Shown piece by piece: positions 54,801 through 58,599 of a DNA stretch of 64,000 nt; within the stretch, counting starts at the first letter, position 1, and every line of letters begins with the position of its first letter. The DNA comes from Plazaster borealis (taxonomy: Eukaryota > Echinodermata > Asteroidea > Forcipulatida > Labidiasteridae): contig CM037461.1 of the NCBI GenBank assembly GCA_021014325.1, forward strand, positions 13,483,501 to 13,547,500. Direction: 5' to 3'. The position numbers and the translations under genes were made by a program. Below the pieces are notes generated by a model. The model did not search any database. It was not told where the DNA came from and saw nothing but the letters and a program-made list of their open reading frames with translations.

Positions 54801-56323
54801 TAAAAAATCCATGGTGATCCCAATGGTGATTTTTCCCCCATAGACTCACCATGTCTCACACCATTGTGTCAATAAAACACCATGGTGATCCCAATGGTGA
54901 TTTTTTCCCAAAAGACTCACCATGTCTCACAACATTGTGTCAATAAAACACCATGGTGATCCCAATGGTGATTTTTTCCCCCATAGACTCGCCATGTTTC
55001 ACACCATTGTGTCAATAAAACCCCATGGTGATCCCAATGGTGATTTTTTCCCCCATAGACTCACCATGCCACACACCATTGTGTCAATAAAACCCCATGG
55101 TGATCCCAATGGTGATTTTTTCCCCCATAGACTCACCATGTTTCACACCATTGTGTCAATAAAACCCCATGGTGATCCCAATGGTGATTTTTTCCCCCAT
55201 AGACTCACCATGCCACACACCATTGTGTCAGTAAAACCCCATGGTGATCCCATAAGGCACCATGGCCATCCAATGGGATCCAATGGTATTCCCATGGGAT
55301 GGCCATTGGATATTTCCATAAGGGAAGATCATTTACATATCTATCGTTTAACTATGGGCATCATAACTTTGTATCTCAAACATTGAATGCACATACTACA
55401 TTTAATCAAAGTAAGGGCTGTTTTAGGCATTGTTTTACTTTTATTGGTAAACCATGGCAAATGCAAATCGTGAGTCGTTATTTGTACATGCACACTCACT
55501 ATTATTCAGCAACGAAACAGGCATGTTTGTGATTACTTGGTAACACTAAAGTACACCCAAGCTTAGTGACCTCAGCATGACCTAAACAACTTTTACAGGC
55601 ACAATTAGTATTTCACTCAAATTTTCTTCTTGTTTTGTTTGTAGATCCTTCTTCTGATGAGGGTGAGCCAAAGAATGTCCTGAACAAACCTAATTTATGT
55701 TAGTTTATTTCCATATTTGTTATCCTGTTCAGTTATGGCACCAAACACAAGCGCTTCTGCATCAGGTGAGCAATTAAAAATGACAGGCCGTCAAAGCAGC
55801 ATTTTGTATAGTGCAAACAAAAAGTTAAAGTTTCCTGTACAGAAGAATTGTACATTAATTCAGTAAAGACCAATTGTGTAAATCCAGGTTGGGGGGGGGG
55901 GGTAATTAATCACACCACAATTTTGTTCACAGATTGTACCAACAAGATGACCTTGAATATTAAAGCAACATAAAACATAATAACTGATCCACGTATTAAA
56001 CTTTGTTTGAACAACTCAACAGAAGTATGAACAACAACTTTATGTATTTAACTAAAAAGCTCTTATTTTGAAGGCAATTTTCTTATTATGATTTCTTCAT
56101 CAAGACAGACGGAACAGTATTTAATCTTCTTTTTTCAGGAAAAAAGAAGTGGGAAGATGAAGAGAGAGATGCTGTGGACCGTTACTTTGTCAAGCATGTC
56201 CGACAGAAGAAGGTTCCACAAAAACATGAATGTTTAGCATGCATCAAGAAATTCCCAATTCTCATGGGGACTGACTGGAAGAAGATCAAGTTCAGGGTAT
56301 CAAATGCAATAAGAAAATGCTAG
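9793..56323 (+). CDS. Host gene: KMT5A-like SET domain + microexon linker + Crypton-like tyrosine recombinase (5' end missing)
   Basis: Twenty-three exons can be joined with GT-AG sites and matching phases: 9793-9893, 10363-10528, 10979-11216, fifteen microexons between 11758 and 25303, 25931-27883, 28123-28185, 55645-55662, 55733-55765 and 56139-56323. The predicted order is SET domain, a linker of 224 residues from the microexons, an acidic region, two C2H2-like motifs, a tyrosine-recombinase domain and a SANT-like tail. SET proteins of this class methylate lysines on histones. Tyrosine recombinases cut and rejoin DNA, but host-domesticated copies often lose activity. One base appears to be missing near 27450. 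The 27-kb intron 28186-55644 is filled by nested transposons. That all exons form one transcript is inferred from phase agreement. It could instead be two adjacent genes. Confidence 0.7.
10363..10528 (+). CDS. SET gene exon: SET domain core
   Basis: It encodes GRGVFACKQFQKGDFLLKCEGELI, close to the KMT5A pattern GRGV.A.K.F..GDF...Y.G.LI, and an acidic-basic helix with a FRYFFNHL motif. Acceptor CTCTGACAG, donor ATGTG|GTAAGT. It ends in phase 2 so that TG plus C forms the Cys of CIDA in the next exon. Confidence 0.85.
10979..11216 (+). CDS. SET gene exon: catalytic end of SET domain
   Basis: It encodes CIDAS, an inserted duplicated ASEASVDASEE stretch, then KLGRLVNHGRKKERNAV and GEEILYDYGIPEKLLPW. 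CIDA, GRLVNH and the LYDYG tyrosine motif match the KMT5A cofactor and active-site elements. The usual NHS has become NHG. Donor AAGAAA|GTAAGA in phase 0. Confidence 0.85.
11217..11757 (+). other. Intron before the first microexon
   Basis: AT-rich intron with a (TTTA)n run near 11622-11648. No other feature seen. Confidence 0.6.
11758..11796 (+). CDS. Microexon 1
   Basis: 39 nt, phase 0-0, encodes FDEGLATDSSKIK. Acceptor TTTTTTCAG, donor GTAAGT. Confidence 0.65.
12120..12197 (-). ncRNA. tRNA-like SINE head in an intron
   Basis: On the minus strand, box A AACTCAGTTGGTAGAAG (12163-12181) and box B GGTTCCAATTCC (12126-12137) have tRNA spacing. The anticodon region is not tRNA-like, so a SINE remnant is more likely than a gene. 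Confidence 0.45.
12464..12502 (+). CDS. Microexon 2
   Basis: 39 nt, phase 0-0, encodes FDDVAVQNVSKNK. Acceptor TTTTCGCAG, donor GTAAGT. Related to microexons 1 and 4 in its FD/HD...V pattern. Confidence 0.65.
12820..12852 (+). CDS. Microexon 3
   Basis: 33 nt, phase 0-0, encodes LEDGLNVSESK. Acceptor GTTTGGCAG, donor GTAAGT. Confidence 0.65.
13081..17715 (+). repeat. Minisatellite of about 66 bp, roughly 70 copies, within an intron
   Basis: The unit starts CTGTAGCTGCATGGTAGAG, continues through CTTGTATATTGAAACAAG, and ends TTGAGGGTGAGCAGTG plus six T. Most units are 66 bp. Some are 67 bp (extra T) or lack a TAT. Variants such as CCGAGCTG, TTTTGTATATTG, AAAATCGTC and GTAACAAG mark higher-order repeats: about 853 bp (13599 to 14452 and 14190 to 15043) and about 658 bp (16462 to 17120). 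Because 66 is a multiple of 3, long open frames arise on both strands. They are not genes. Each unit carries a polypyrimidine-TAG acceptor-like site and a CTTGT/ACAAG stem. Confidence 0.97.
17883..17921 (+). CDS. Microexon 4
   Basis: 39 nt, phase 0-0, encodes LHDFPVQKVSAYE. Acceptor TTCTTTGCAG, donor GTTAGT. Confidence 0.65.
18316..18375 (+). CDS. Microexon 5
   Basis: 60 nt, phase 0-0, encodes EVPPDNGDLDNLSPCEVMTQ. Acceptor ATATACAG, donor GTATGT. The longest of the microexons. Confidence 0.65.
18484..18660. mobile_element. Short MITE with terminal inverted repeats
   Basis: TGTTCCCATTGGACTTTTT at the left is matched by its reverse complement AAAAAGTCCAATGGGAACA at 18642-18660. The 177-bp element is non-coding. 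No clear target duplication was found. Confidence 0.55.
18919..19092 (+). other. Unassigned short open frame in an intron
   Basis: From ATG 18919 the frame encodes MADLINFVRSLIGLDERENA and an acidic Met-rich helix, ending at TAA. Codon use looks more coding-like than its surroundings. It could be a stranded first exon of a transposase or an internal exon that is not used. No family was recognised. Confidence 0.25.
19189..19239 (+). CDS. Microexon 6
   Basis: 51 nt, phase 0-0, encodes ISSPSETCAATSPSKNE. Two AGs precede it. The second (19187-19188) is required, because the first would give an in-frame stop. Donor GTAAGT. Its CAATS...NE end is shared with microexons 8, 9, 11, 13 and 14. Confidence 0.65.
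19607..19645 (+). CDS. Microexon 7
   Basis: 39 nt, phase 0-0, encodes LRDNMSPNASPNK. Identical in sequence to microexon 12. Acceptor TTTTTATAG, donor GTGAGT. Confidence 0.65.
19816..19866 (+). CDS. Microexon 8
   Basis: 51 nt, phase 0-0, encodes NFGANSSCAATSALQNE. Its copy is microexon 13 with the same peptide. Acceptor CTCCATCAG, donor GTGAGT. Confidence 0.65.
19915..20200 (+). repeat. Diverged copies of the 66-bp intronic module
   Basis: Four copies of TAGAGATCCTCACTTGTAT with variable linkers such as GGAAACAAGAATATGGGCAC. Same module as the main array, but with different spacer sequence. Confidence 0.8.
20368..20418 (+). CDS. Microexon 9
   Basis: 51 nt, phase 0-0, encodes GFGANDSCAASSALQNE. 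Acceptor CTCTATCAG, donor GTGAGT. Paralogous to microexons 8, 11, 13 and 14. Confidence 0.65.
20530..21480 (+). repeat. Diverged copies of the 66-bp intronic module
   Basis: About fourteen copies of the TAGAGATCCTCACTTGTATA core. They alternate between linkers GGGAAGATGTATACCCATTT and GATTAGAGGCCCCCAGTGTC, giving a two-type higher-order pattern. Confidence 0.85.
21597..21635 (+). CDS. Microexon 10
   Basis: 39 nt, phase 0-0, encodes VNESGGHKAAQNE. Its copy, microexon 15, differs by E to D. Acceptor TTTTTTCAG, donor GTAAGT. Confidence 0.65.
22756..22806 (+). CDS. Microexon 11
   Basis: 51 nt, phase 0-0, encodes GFGTNDSCAATSALQNE. The flanking intron from GCGACAGGTCAGTCTTTTC (22591) onward copies that of microexon 9 (20200). 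Donor GTGAGT. Confidence 0.65.
22920..23785 (+). repeat. Diverged copies of the 66-bp intronic module
   Basis: About a dozen copies of the same module with the GGGAAGATGTATACCC and GATTAGAGGCCCCCAG linkers, ending at the junction with duplication copy B. Confidence 0.85.
23882..23920 (+). CDS. Microexon 12
   Basis: 39 nt, phase 0-0, LRDNMSPNASPNK, same as microexon 7. Acceptor TTTTTATAG, donor GTGAGT. Confidence 0.65.
24089..24139 (+). CDS. Microexon 13
   Basis: 51 nt, phase 0-0, NFGANSSCAATSALQNE, same peptide as microexon 8. Acceptor CTCCATCAG, donor GTGAGT. Confidence 0.65.
24190..24475 (+). repeat. Diverged copies of the 66-bp intronic module
   Basis: Four copies, the duplicate of those at 19915-20200. 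Confidence 0.8.
24639..24689 (+). CDS. Microexon 14
   Basis: 51 nt, phase 0-0, DFSANDSCAATSALQNE, paralogous to microexon 9. Acceptor CTCTATCAG, donor GTGAGT. Confidence 0.65.
24765..25135 (+). repeat. Diverged copies of the 66-bp intronic module
   Basis: About five copies matching the end of the 20530-21480 block in duplication copy A. The rest of that block is missing in this copy. Confidence 0.8.
25265..25303 (+). CDS. Microexon 15
   Basis: 39 nt, phase 0-0, VNDSGGHKAAQNE. Acceptor TTTTTCAG, donor GTAAGT. It splices in frame to the large exon at 25931. Confidence 0.65.
25931..27883 (+). CDS. Large exon: acidic region, zinc-finger-like motifs and tyrosine-recombinase domain
   Basis: After acceptor TTTACTAG the frame runs VSSSRQISDSDDDS and a long Asp/Glu/Ser-rich region with a duplicated PRRTE(C/H)ADSSS block. 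A CIFC...HLEHHH motif (about 26265-26315) and a CLNC...WKHQ motif (about 26514-26560) follow, both C2H2-like. The recombinase domain shows FNRRRSGEVG (first catalytic Arg, about 27290), the KRGRK strand, TSTRLRKHVAT (second Arg region; the usual His is Thr) and MTHDIQVHCEYYRLP (His and nucleophile Tyr). The frame shifts near 27450, within GRK/VPILL. One extra base there restores both the domain and the exon-end phase. Donor GAGG|GTAAGT. Family resemblance is to Crypton-derived tyrosine recombinase proteins of fish and invertebrates. Confidence 0.8.
28123..28185 (+). CDS. Acidic exon before the transposon-filled intron
   Basis: 63 nt. With the preceding G it encodes APCSDEEDEKENSEELQND followed by NT. 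Acceptor TTGATTTTACAG, donor ACACAG|GTAATG, ends in phase 1. Its PCSDEE start resembles PSSDEG of the next exon, on the far side of the 27-kb insertion. Confidence 0.65.
28330..29395. repeat. Left subterminal repeat array of the EnSpm-like element
   Basis: About eight near-identical units of roughly 55 bp (28700-29160) contain TTAGATTCACCATGGTATA and AATTCCCATGAAATCCCC. Looser copies lie on both sides. The palindrome CCATGG recurs in almost every unit. Such arrays bind the transposase in known CACTA elements. That role is inferred here. Confidence 0.85.
29396..30670. other. Non-coding internal part of the EnSpm-like element
   Basis: AT-rich sequence, a (TAAA)n run at 30190-30215, no gene recognised. 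It continues, after the Gypsy insertion, at 43958. Confidence 0.5.
30671..30675. repeat. Gypsy target-site duplication (left)
   Basis: TCAAC here and at 43953-43957, directly flanking the LTRs. A 5-bp duplication is normal for Ty3/Gypsy integration. Confidence 0.9.
30676..30857 (-). repeat. 3' LTR of the Gypsy element
   Basis: On the plus strand it runs TGTAATAATACTATATCGG to TACCTTCACA. It matches 43771-43952 except at about two positions (ATATGC against ATGCGC near 30830). Confidence 0.97.
30858..30868 (-). promoter_or_regulatory. Polypurine tract of the Gypsy element
   Basis: The minus strand reads AAAAGGGAGGA directly before the 3' LTR, the expected primer for plus-strand DNA synthesis. 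Confidence 0.75.
31232..32580 (-). pseudogene. Gypsy pol, C-terminal part: integrase
   Basis: The open part (32239-31232) carries CSTCQQH (zinc-domain cysteines), then the DDE core: GTDMFHF, SDNGPHYDS and NGFIERAIQT. A basic tail ends RTGRAVTKPKRLIES. Upstream (32580-32240) the frame shifts twice, near 32450 and near 32330 in the HHCC zinc region, and the protein continues in other frames. Integrase would insert the element DNA into the host genome. This copy is broken by those shifts and is separated from the rest of pol by the P insertion. Confidence 0.85.
32590..32596. repeat. P-element target-site duplication (left)
   Basis: ATCTGTG here and at 40753-40759, flanking the inverted repeats. 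Joining the Gypsy sequence across one copy keeps the pol frame open. Confidence 0.85.
32801..33103 (+). pseudogene. PHD-finger protein, first exon (P-element companion gene)
   Basis: The start ATG at 32801 gives MAAYGKEDFVYSGFEDYDFS and an Asp-rich stretch. After a 1-base shift near 32920 the sequence encodes SEIEDEGLHHCVCGGPMTKE and then GCDGENC, EWWHYEC and EEDWFC. The C-x-C...C...C...H-x2-C...C spacing and the WWHYEC core are those of an ING-type PHD finger, a fold that reads histone H3 tails. A second shift after DWFC disrupts the last ligands. The frame that follows (TTFPGPDVA) ends at a donor GCAG|GTAAAA near 33103. Function in transposition is unknown. Confidence 0.65.
33814..33931 (+). 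CDS. P-element companion gene, second exon
   Basis: After TATATACAG the frame (G from the previous exon) reads GPSSAVDVSVATATVNPPVN, then a Lys/Ala/Thr-rich stretch ending KAKNK at donor AAAG|GTGTTT. It looks like a basic flexible linker. Confidence 0.5.
34275..35269 (+). pseudogene. P-element companion gene, 3' part of unknown fold
   Basis: After CATCCAG the frame gives APERPKTNFTKDDAMTCAAA followed by a hydrophobic helical region ending GMWRNFHV. The reading then shifts frame (34550 on), meets a stop at 34762-34764, and continues in the same frame as KEWIDAQNRGRLYQISDEVY to 35103. A further frame (35109-35269) encodes a Lys-rich C-terminus ending GEKALRKDL. The succession of coding-like frames suggests one protein of about 400 residues broken by small indels. 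No known domain was recognised here. Confidence 0.45.
36128..36172. repeat. Hairpin in the P element
   Basis: GTCCCATATCCAAC and its reverse complement GTTGGATATGGGAC flank a short spacer, giving a 14-bp stem in a non-coding part between transposase exons. Confidence 0.6.
36213..36340. repeat. Second inverted repeat in the P element
   Basis: GGCAGGGTGTACTTTTGG (from 36213) is matched in inverse by CCAAAAGTATACCCTGCC (to 36340). The arms are about 24 bp around an 80-bp loop. Confidence 0.55.
39470..40720. other. Non-coding 5' region of the P transposase gene
   Basis: 1.25 kb between the transposase start and the right inverted repeat. It includes a very AT-rich palindromic stretch of ATTAATTA repeats at 39690-39732. 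The promoter of the transposase gene should lie here. I cannot point to it. Confidence 0.5.
40760..43493 (-). CDS. Gypsy gag-pol, N-terminal part: gag, protease, reverse transcriptase, RNase H
   Basis: One continuous frame of about 910 residues from ATG 43493. Gag-like region at residues 1-180. Two zinc knuckles at about 196-231, the second a regular CRKCGKTGHWQQVC. Aspartic protease DTGAQ at 342-346. Reverse transcriptase with LRICLDPKDLN (about 545) and LDACHGYW (584-591), and a catalytic IADD (645-648) where YxDD or FxDD is usual. RNase H with VDAS at 793-796. There is no frameshift between gag and pol, so they form one fused polyprotein. The frame is cut at 40752/40753 by the P element; the last few residues before its stop come from the P inverted repeat. 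Pol continues at 32589 as integrase. Confidence 0.92.
43753..43770 (-). promoter_or_regulatory. Primer-binding site complementary to tRNA-Leu
   Basis: The minus strand reads TGGTGGCAGCGGTGGGAT directly after the 5' LTR. Its complement ATCCCACCGCTGCCACCA matches the 3' end with CCA of animal tRNA-Leu (AAG/TAG type, from memory). Confidence 0.8.
43771..43952 (-). repeat. 5' LTR of the Gypsy element
   Basis: 182 bp, TG...CA on the minus strand, about 99 percent identical to the LTR at 30676-30857. A TATAAA-like CATATAAAGT lies at 43931-43940 on the plus strand. The promoter should be in this LTR on the minus strand. Confidence 0.97.
43953..43957. repeat. Gypsy target-site duplication (right)
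   Basis: TCAAC, matching 30671-30675. Confidence 0.9.
44108..48110 (-). pseudogene. BEN-domain protein gene of the EnSpm-like element
   Basis: Seven minus-strand exons join in phase: 48110-47871, 47183-47008, 46611-46558, 46169-46052, 45801-45701, 44976-44772 and 44214-44108. Start MSKSVEKYALVLW (ATG 48071; an upstream ATG at 48110 is in frame). Exon 1 ends GGWPKHVGRVIATH in another frame, so one base is missing near 48018. The middle is Lys/Ser/Asp-rich with a CSHCLVLTGEIRKLRQELQ coiled segment. The C-terminus carries a BEN domain across the last two exons: LTRDLMSTLFSQIEMASCSV, then YVLKKFPSAEGSQIRQTMAY, stop at 44108. BEN domains bind DNA or proteins. Here it may be an accessory transposition protein, which is inference. 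Confidence 0.75.
48111..48390. promoter_or_regulatory. Divergent promoter region between BEN and transposase genes
   Basis: The start codons of the two genes lie 280 bp apart (or 319 bp from the inner BEN start). An inverted repeat of TACAGTATAATAGAGATCAG and CTGATCTCTATTGTACAGTATA type occurs at 48199-48231. No TATA box is assigned. Confidence 0.45.
48391..52909 (+). pseudogene. CACTA/EnSpm (Tnp2-like) transposase gene
   Basis: Exon 1 (48391-48534) gives MDRINLHKPRGCYKRYLWNN and a basic stretch. Exon 2 (49639-49818) is acidic. Exon 3 (from 50478) starts acidic, then shifts frame near 50735 and enters the transposase core: FALRHSITKAALSDLLLLV, YCENCTEYIGVC with a CxxC pair, WNTDEVPVFKSS (first catalytic Asp, about 51203), NELPPKIRRRNVLLTGLWFG. 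A second shift lies in a run of nine T (51347-51355). The frame resumes with CDSVARCGLQNFKQYNGKFG then CAWCTHQG, and GFSVDYLHNSLLGVTRYF, continuing to TAG 52907-52909. Only two single-base shifts interrupt about 900 codons. The enzyme would excise and insert the element via its terminal repeats. Tnp2-like identity is from motif memory; KDZ-type is the alternative. Confidence 0.75.
52910..54307. other. Non-coding 3' part of the EnSpm-like element
   Basis: No gene recognised. Ordinary AT-rich sequence between the transposase stop and a MITE. Confidence 0.5.
54308..54561. mobile_element. MITE inside the EnSpm-like element
   Basis: The left end (T)GGGCCCACTTTCATGGCTCTG and right end CAGAGCCATGGAATTGGGCCC are inverted copies with two mismatches. 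The interior carries further inverted AAGCGCCGAATT and ACGGTAAGC motifs. About 254 bp, non-coding. Confidence 0.65.
54730..55260. repeat. Right subterminal repeat array of the EnSpm-like element
   Basis: About seven or eight units of roughly 74 bp, each with CCATGGTGATCCCAATGGTG, a T/C-run, CATAGACTCACCATG and CACCATTGTGTCAATAAAA. The CACCATGGTG core is shared with the left array. The long open frame through it is a by-product of the repetition. Confidence 0.85.
55645..55662 (+). CDS. Host gene: 18-nt microexon after the big intron
   Basis: With G from 28185 it encodes DPSSDE. Acceptor TGTTTGTAG, donor GAGG|GTGAGC, phase 1. If the donor is ignored, the frame reads on to a TAG at 55700-55702, giving an alternative end. 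Confidence 0.5.
55733..55765 (+). CDS. Host gene: 33-nt exon
   Basis: In phase it encodes VMAPNTSASAS. Acceptor CCTGTTCAG, donor ATCAG|GTGAGC, phase 1. Confidence 0.5.
56139..56323 (+). CDS. Host gene: last exon, SANT-like C-terminal domain
   Basis: Acceptor CTTTTTTCAG. Encodes GKKKWEDEERDAVDRYFVKH, then KVPQKHECLACIKKFP and TDWKKIKFRVSNAIRKC before TAG (56321-56323). The W..EE..AV..YF...V..KKVP...EC..C pattern matches the C-terminal SANT-like segment found behind the same recombinase domain in related animal proteins. Confidence 0.75.
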
Positions 56324-57190
56324 GTTGTATGGTAGAAACATCAAACCTGCTCTTTGGGGTGAACAACTTCTGCCCCCCACCCCTGTTTGTACCATGGCCA
56401 TTACTCAATGAGCAATTACAACAACTATGGACTAGTAAGAAATCTGCATTTACAGACTACCAGAAAAGAGAAACTAAAACAAAACACAAATCATAAGTGT
56501 GATACTAAGTGAAAAGAAAGTTGGTATATTGTTTCCCATCACAATTTGGTTAGGCGAAGGAGTAGATTCATTTTTGTTTTAAATTGATTTTAATGTGTGA
56601 TTGTTTATGCCGGTGTACAGTTTAAAACAAGTTATAATACTACCACTGCCACAACAAGCAAACTTCAATGAGCATGGTATATTTACAATTTTTTAGGCCT
56701 GATCTTGAAATGTGTTTAAAAGGGAAAACAAATCTGAGTTTAAACAACTATATTTGATTCAAGCTTAACACAAACGGGCTTTCTTTTATTTACACAACCT
56801 AAGTACACCAAAGATTATGTACATGGTGTTTGTAAATAAAACTTTGAAATGGCCTGGAATTACATACAGTCTAATCAAACAAGTAACTGAGGTGTTTGTG
56901 ATGAAACATGAATATTATGTGTTATATTTTTCCTATTTTCATAAAGCAAAATTTTTCAATAGACATATTGTATGGTGCCACACAGGCTCAAAGCATGGTC
57001 TTGCCTACTACTGTTCATTGCATAAATGTTTTCATTGTTTAATAAAATGCAATTTGTGGGGTTAATGTATACATTGTCCTCAGTGACACAGTATTTTATG
57101 AAATTTGTTTACCCACAATGCAATGCACTGTCTTTTCATGTCCTCTAACAAGCTGTATACTGGGAAAGTAAAAGTTTTTCAAATGATACA
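56324..57190 (+). other. 3' flank of the host gene with candidate polyadenylation signal
   Basis: AATAAA at 56835-56840 is a candidate poly(A) signal about 510 nt after the stop. No other feature recognised. Confidence 0.35.
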
Positions 57191-57583
57191 ATGTTACAAA
57201 GCATCATGGAGTTTCAAGGTGGGAGCTCAGTGACTCATGGTAGAGAAAGTTCAAAGTCTAATGGGCTTAAGAGATGTGGCATGGGCAGGATGCGTAGCAA
57301 GTATGTCAGTAAGGGCAAACCATCCTTCAATCCTAATATTCATCATGGCAGTAACATTGAATTTGAAAAGTCTAGTTCGTCTGGCATCAGAGAGACGCGC
57401 AGTGACAGTATGATTGTTAATTTGGACAACGCAGAGTTTGCTTCACAAAGTAAGACAGCAAATATTTCTACACGTGTTACTAAGCTGGATAATAAAGTTA
57501 AAAAGCACTCAACATGTTTTACTGTTCTCGGTGCCTGGATGATACTGTTGACTTTCTATCTTGTAGTTCGGATTACTATTTGA
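57191..57583 (+). CDS. Orphan open frame with C-terminal membrane helix
   Basis: 130 codons from TTG at 57191 (first ATG 57206, MEFQGG). A Ser/Lys/Arg-rich body with RSKYVSKGKPS is followed by a hydrophobic end, CFTVLGAWMILLTFYLVV, that could anchor in a membrane. No family recognised. A degenerate copy follows at 57600-57885, showing that the unit was duplicated and the second copy decayed. It could be a terminal exon of a gene or part of a mobile element. Confidence 0.35.
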   Translation: MLQSIMEFQGGSSVTHGRESSKSNGLKRCGMGRMRSKYVSKGKPSFNPNIHHGSNIEFEKSSSSGIRETRSDSMIVNLDNAEFASQSKTANISTRVTKLDNKVKKHSTCFTVLGAWMILLTFYLVVRITI

Positions 57584-57599
57584 ATCTGCTTTTGAACTT

Positions 57600-57885
57600 T
57601 ATTCTACAGAAAGTCTTCTAACATGCTGTATGCTGAAAAAATGAAAATGTGTCCCACAATGCATTGTGCAAATAAAGCATTATGGAGCTTCAATGTGAAA
57701 GCTCAAGTTCAAGTCCAGGAGGCTTAAGATGTGATGCATGATCAGGATGCATAGCAAGTTTGTCAGTAAGGGCAAACCATCCAACAATCTGTGAGAGGTT
57801 CATCATGGCAGTAACATCGAATGCAAAGGTCTGCTTCATCTGGTGTCAGAGTGTTGCGTAGTGAACGTATGACTGATAATTAAAA
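57600..57885 (+). pseudogene. Decayed duplicate of the orphan open frame
   Basis: Matches in order the segments around ACAATGCA(A)T, AGCATTATGGAG(C)TT, AAGTTTGTCAGTAAGGGCAA and TTCATCATGGCAGTAACAT of 57115-57420, but with stops and indels. Confidence 0.6.
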
Positions 57886-58599
57886 CCTAAGACAGCGATA
57901 ATTGCAGAAAAAGACATATGAACACCAAGAAATATGTACATGTATGGCACTGTTAAATATAATTTTGACATGTCACTCAAGTATGGGAGATATTTTAGAT
58001 GAAAAGCATACTATGGCTGTGGACTTCACGATTCATGGTGTTGGAGCTGCACAAGAAACTGTATCACCTAATTATGTAAATATTGTAACAATTCGAAATT
58101 GTATTGATTATAATTACTAGTAGAAGAGTATTTTTTGTAATTAAACAATTTTGATTTAGCAACCAAGGGCGAGTTGTGTCGGTGGGAAACAATGAATCAA
58201 CATGCTTAATAGTTATTTGTATTTGAAAGTGTTGCTGTACAGCAAGTTTGTACAAATGAGTATGTTTAAAAATCAAAAACATTTTCATGGAAGCTTCTGC
58301 AAGATTTTCCATTAAAAATCTAAAAGGATGCATGGGTATGATACGACATGCATGACAGTATAATCCACTTTACAGTCTACCTCAAGTGTTGGTGTTTACC
58401 CAAATGTAGGGTGCTTTCTTTTCATATATACATAAAATGTGAAAGTACAAATCTGCTTTAAGAGCACAGTAATATGAAATGATTTAGAGTGGTCCTGCAG
58501 TTGGGTAACTTTAGTTTTCATGTTAGAAATATTTCTTGTTGGTTTATAGTGTAGTTTTTTTTTGCTAAACATTGTTCTTGGCCCTAATAATTCATGGAA

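Larger units (their letters stand above)
28314..55324 (+). mobile_element. CACTA/EnSpm-like DNA transposon (outer element, carrying nested insertions)
   Basis: The left end CCCTTAGGGAAATTTCCC (28314) and the reverse complement of the right end, CCCTTATGGAAATATCC (ending 55324), form imperfect inverted repeats. The flanking AA (28312-28313 and 55325-55326) may be a 2-bp target duplication. Each end has an array of CCATGG-containing subterminal repeats, as in CACTA elements. Inside are a BEN-domain gene (minus) and a Tnp2-like transposase gene (plus), diverging from about 48111-48390. Without the nested Gypsy composite it would be about 13.7 kb. The terminus is not the CACTA/CACTG of typical members, so the superfamily call rests on the transposase. 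A KDZ-related element is the main alternative. Confidence 0.7.

Noticed and set aside
54922..55386. A 154-codon frame with SIKPHGDPNGDFFPHRL repeats
   Set aside because: It lies wholly in the right subterminal repeat array of the EnSpm-like element.
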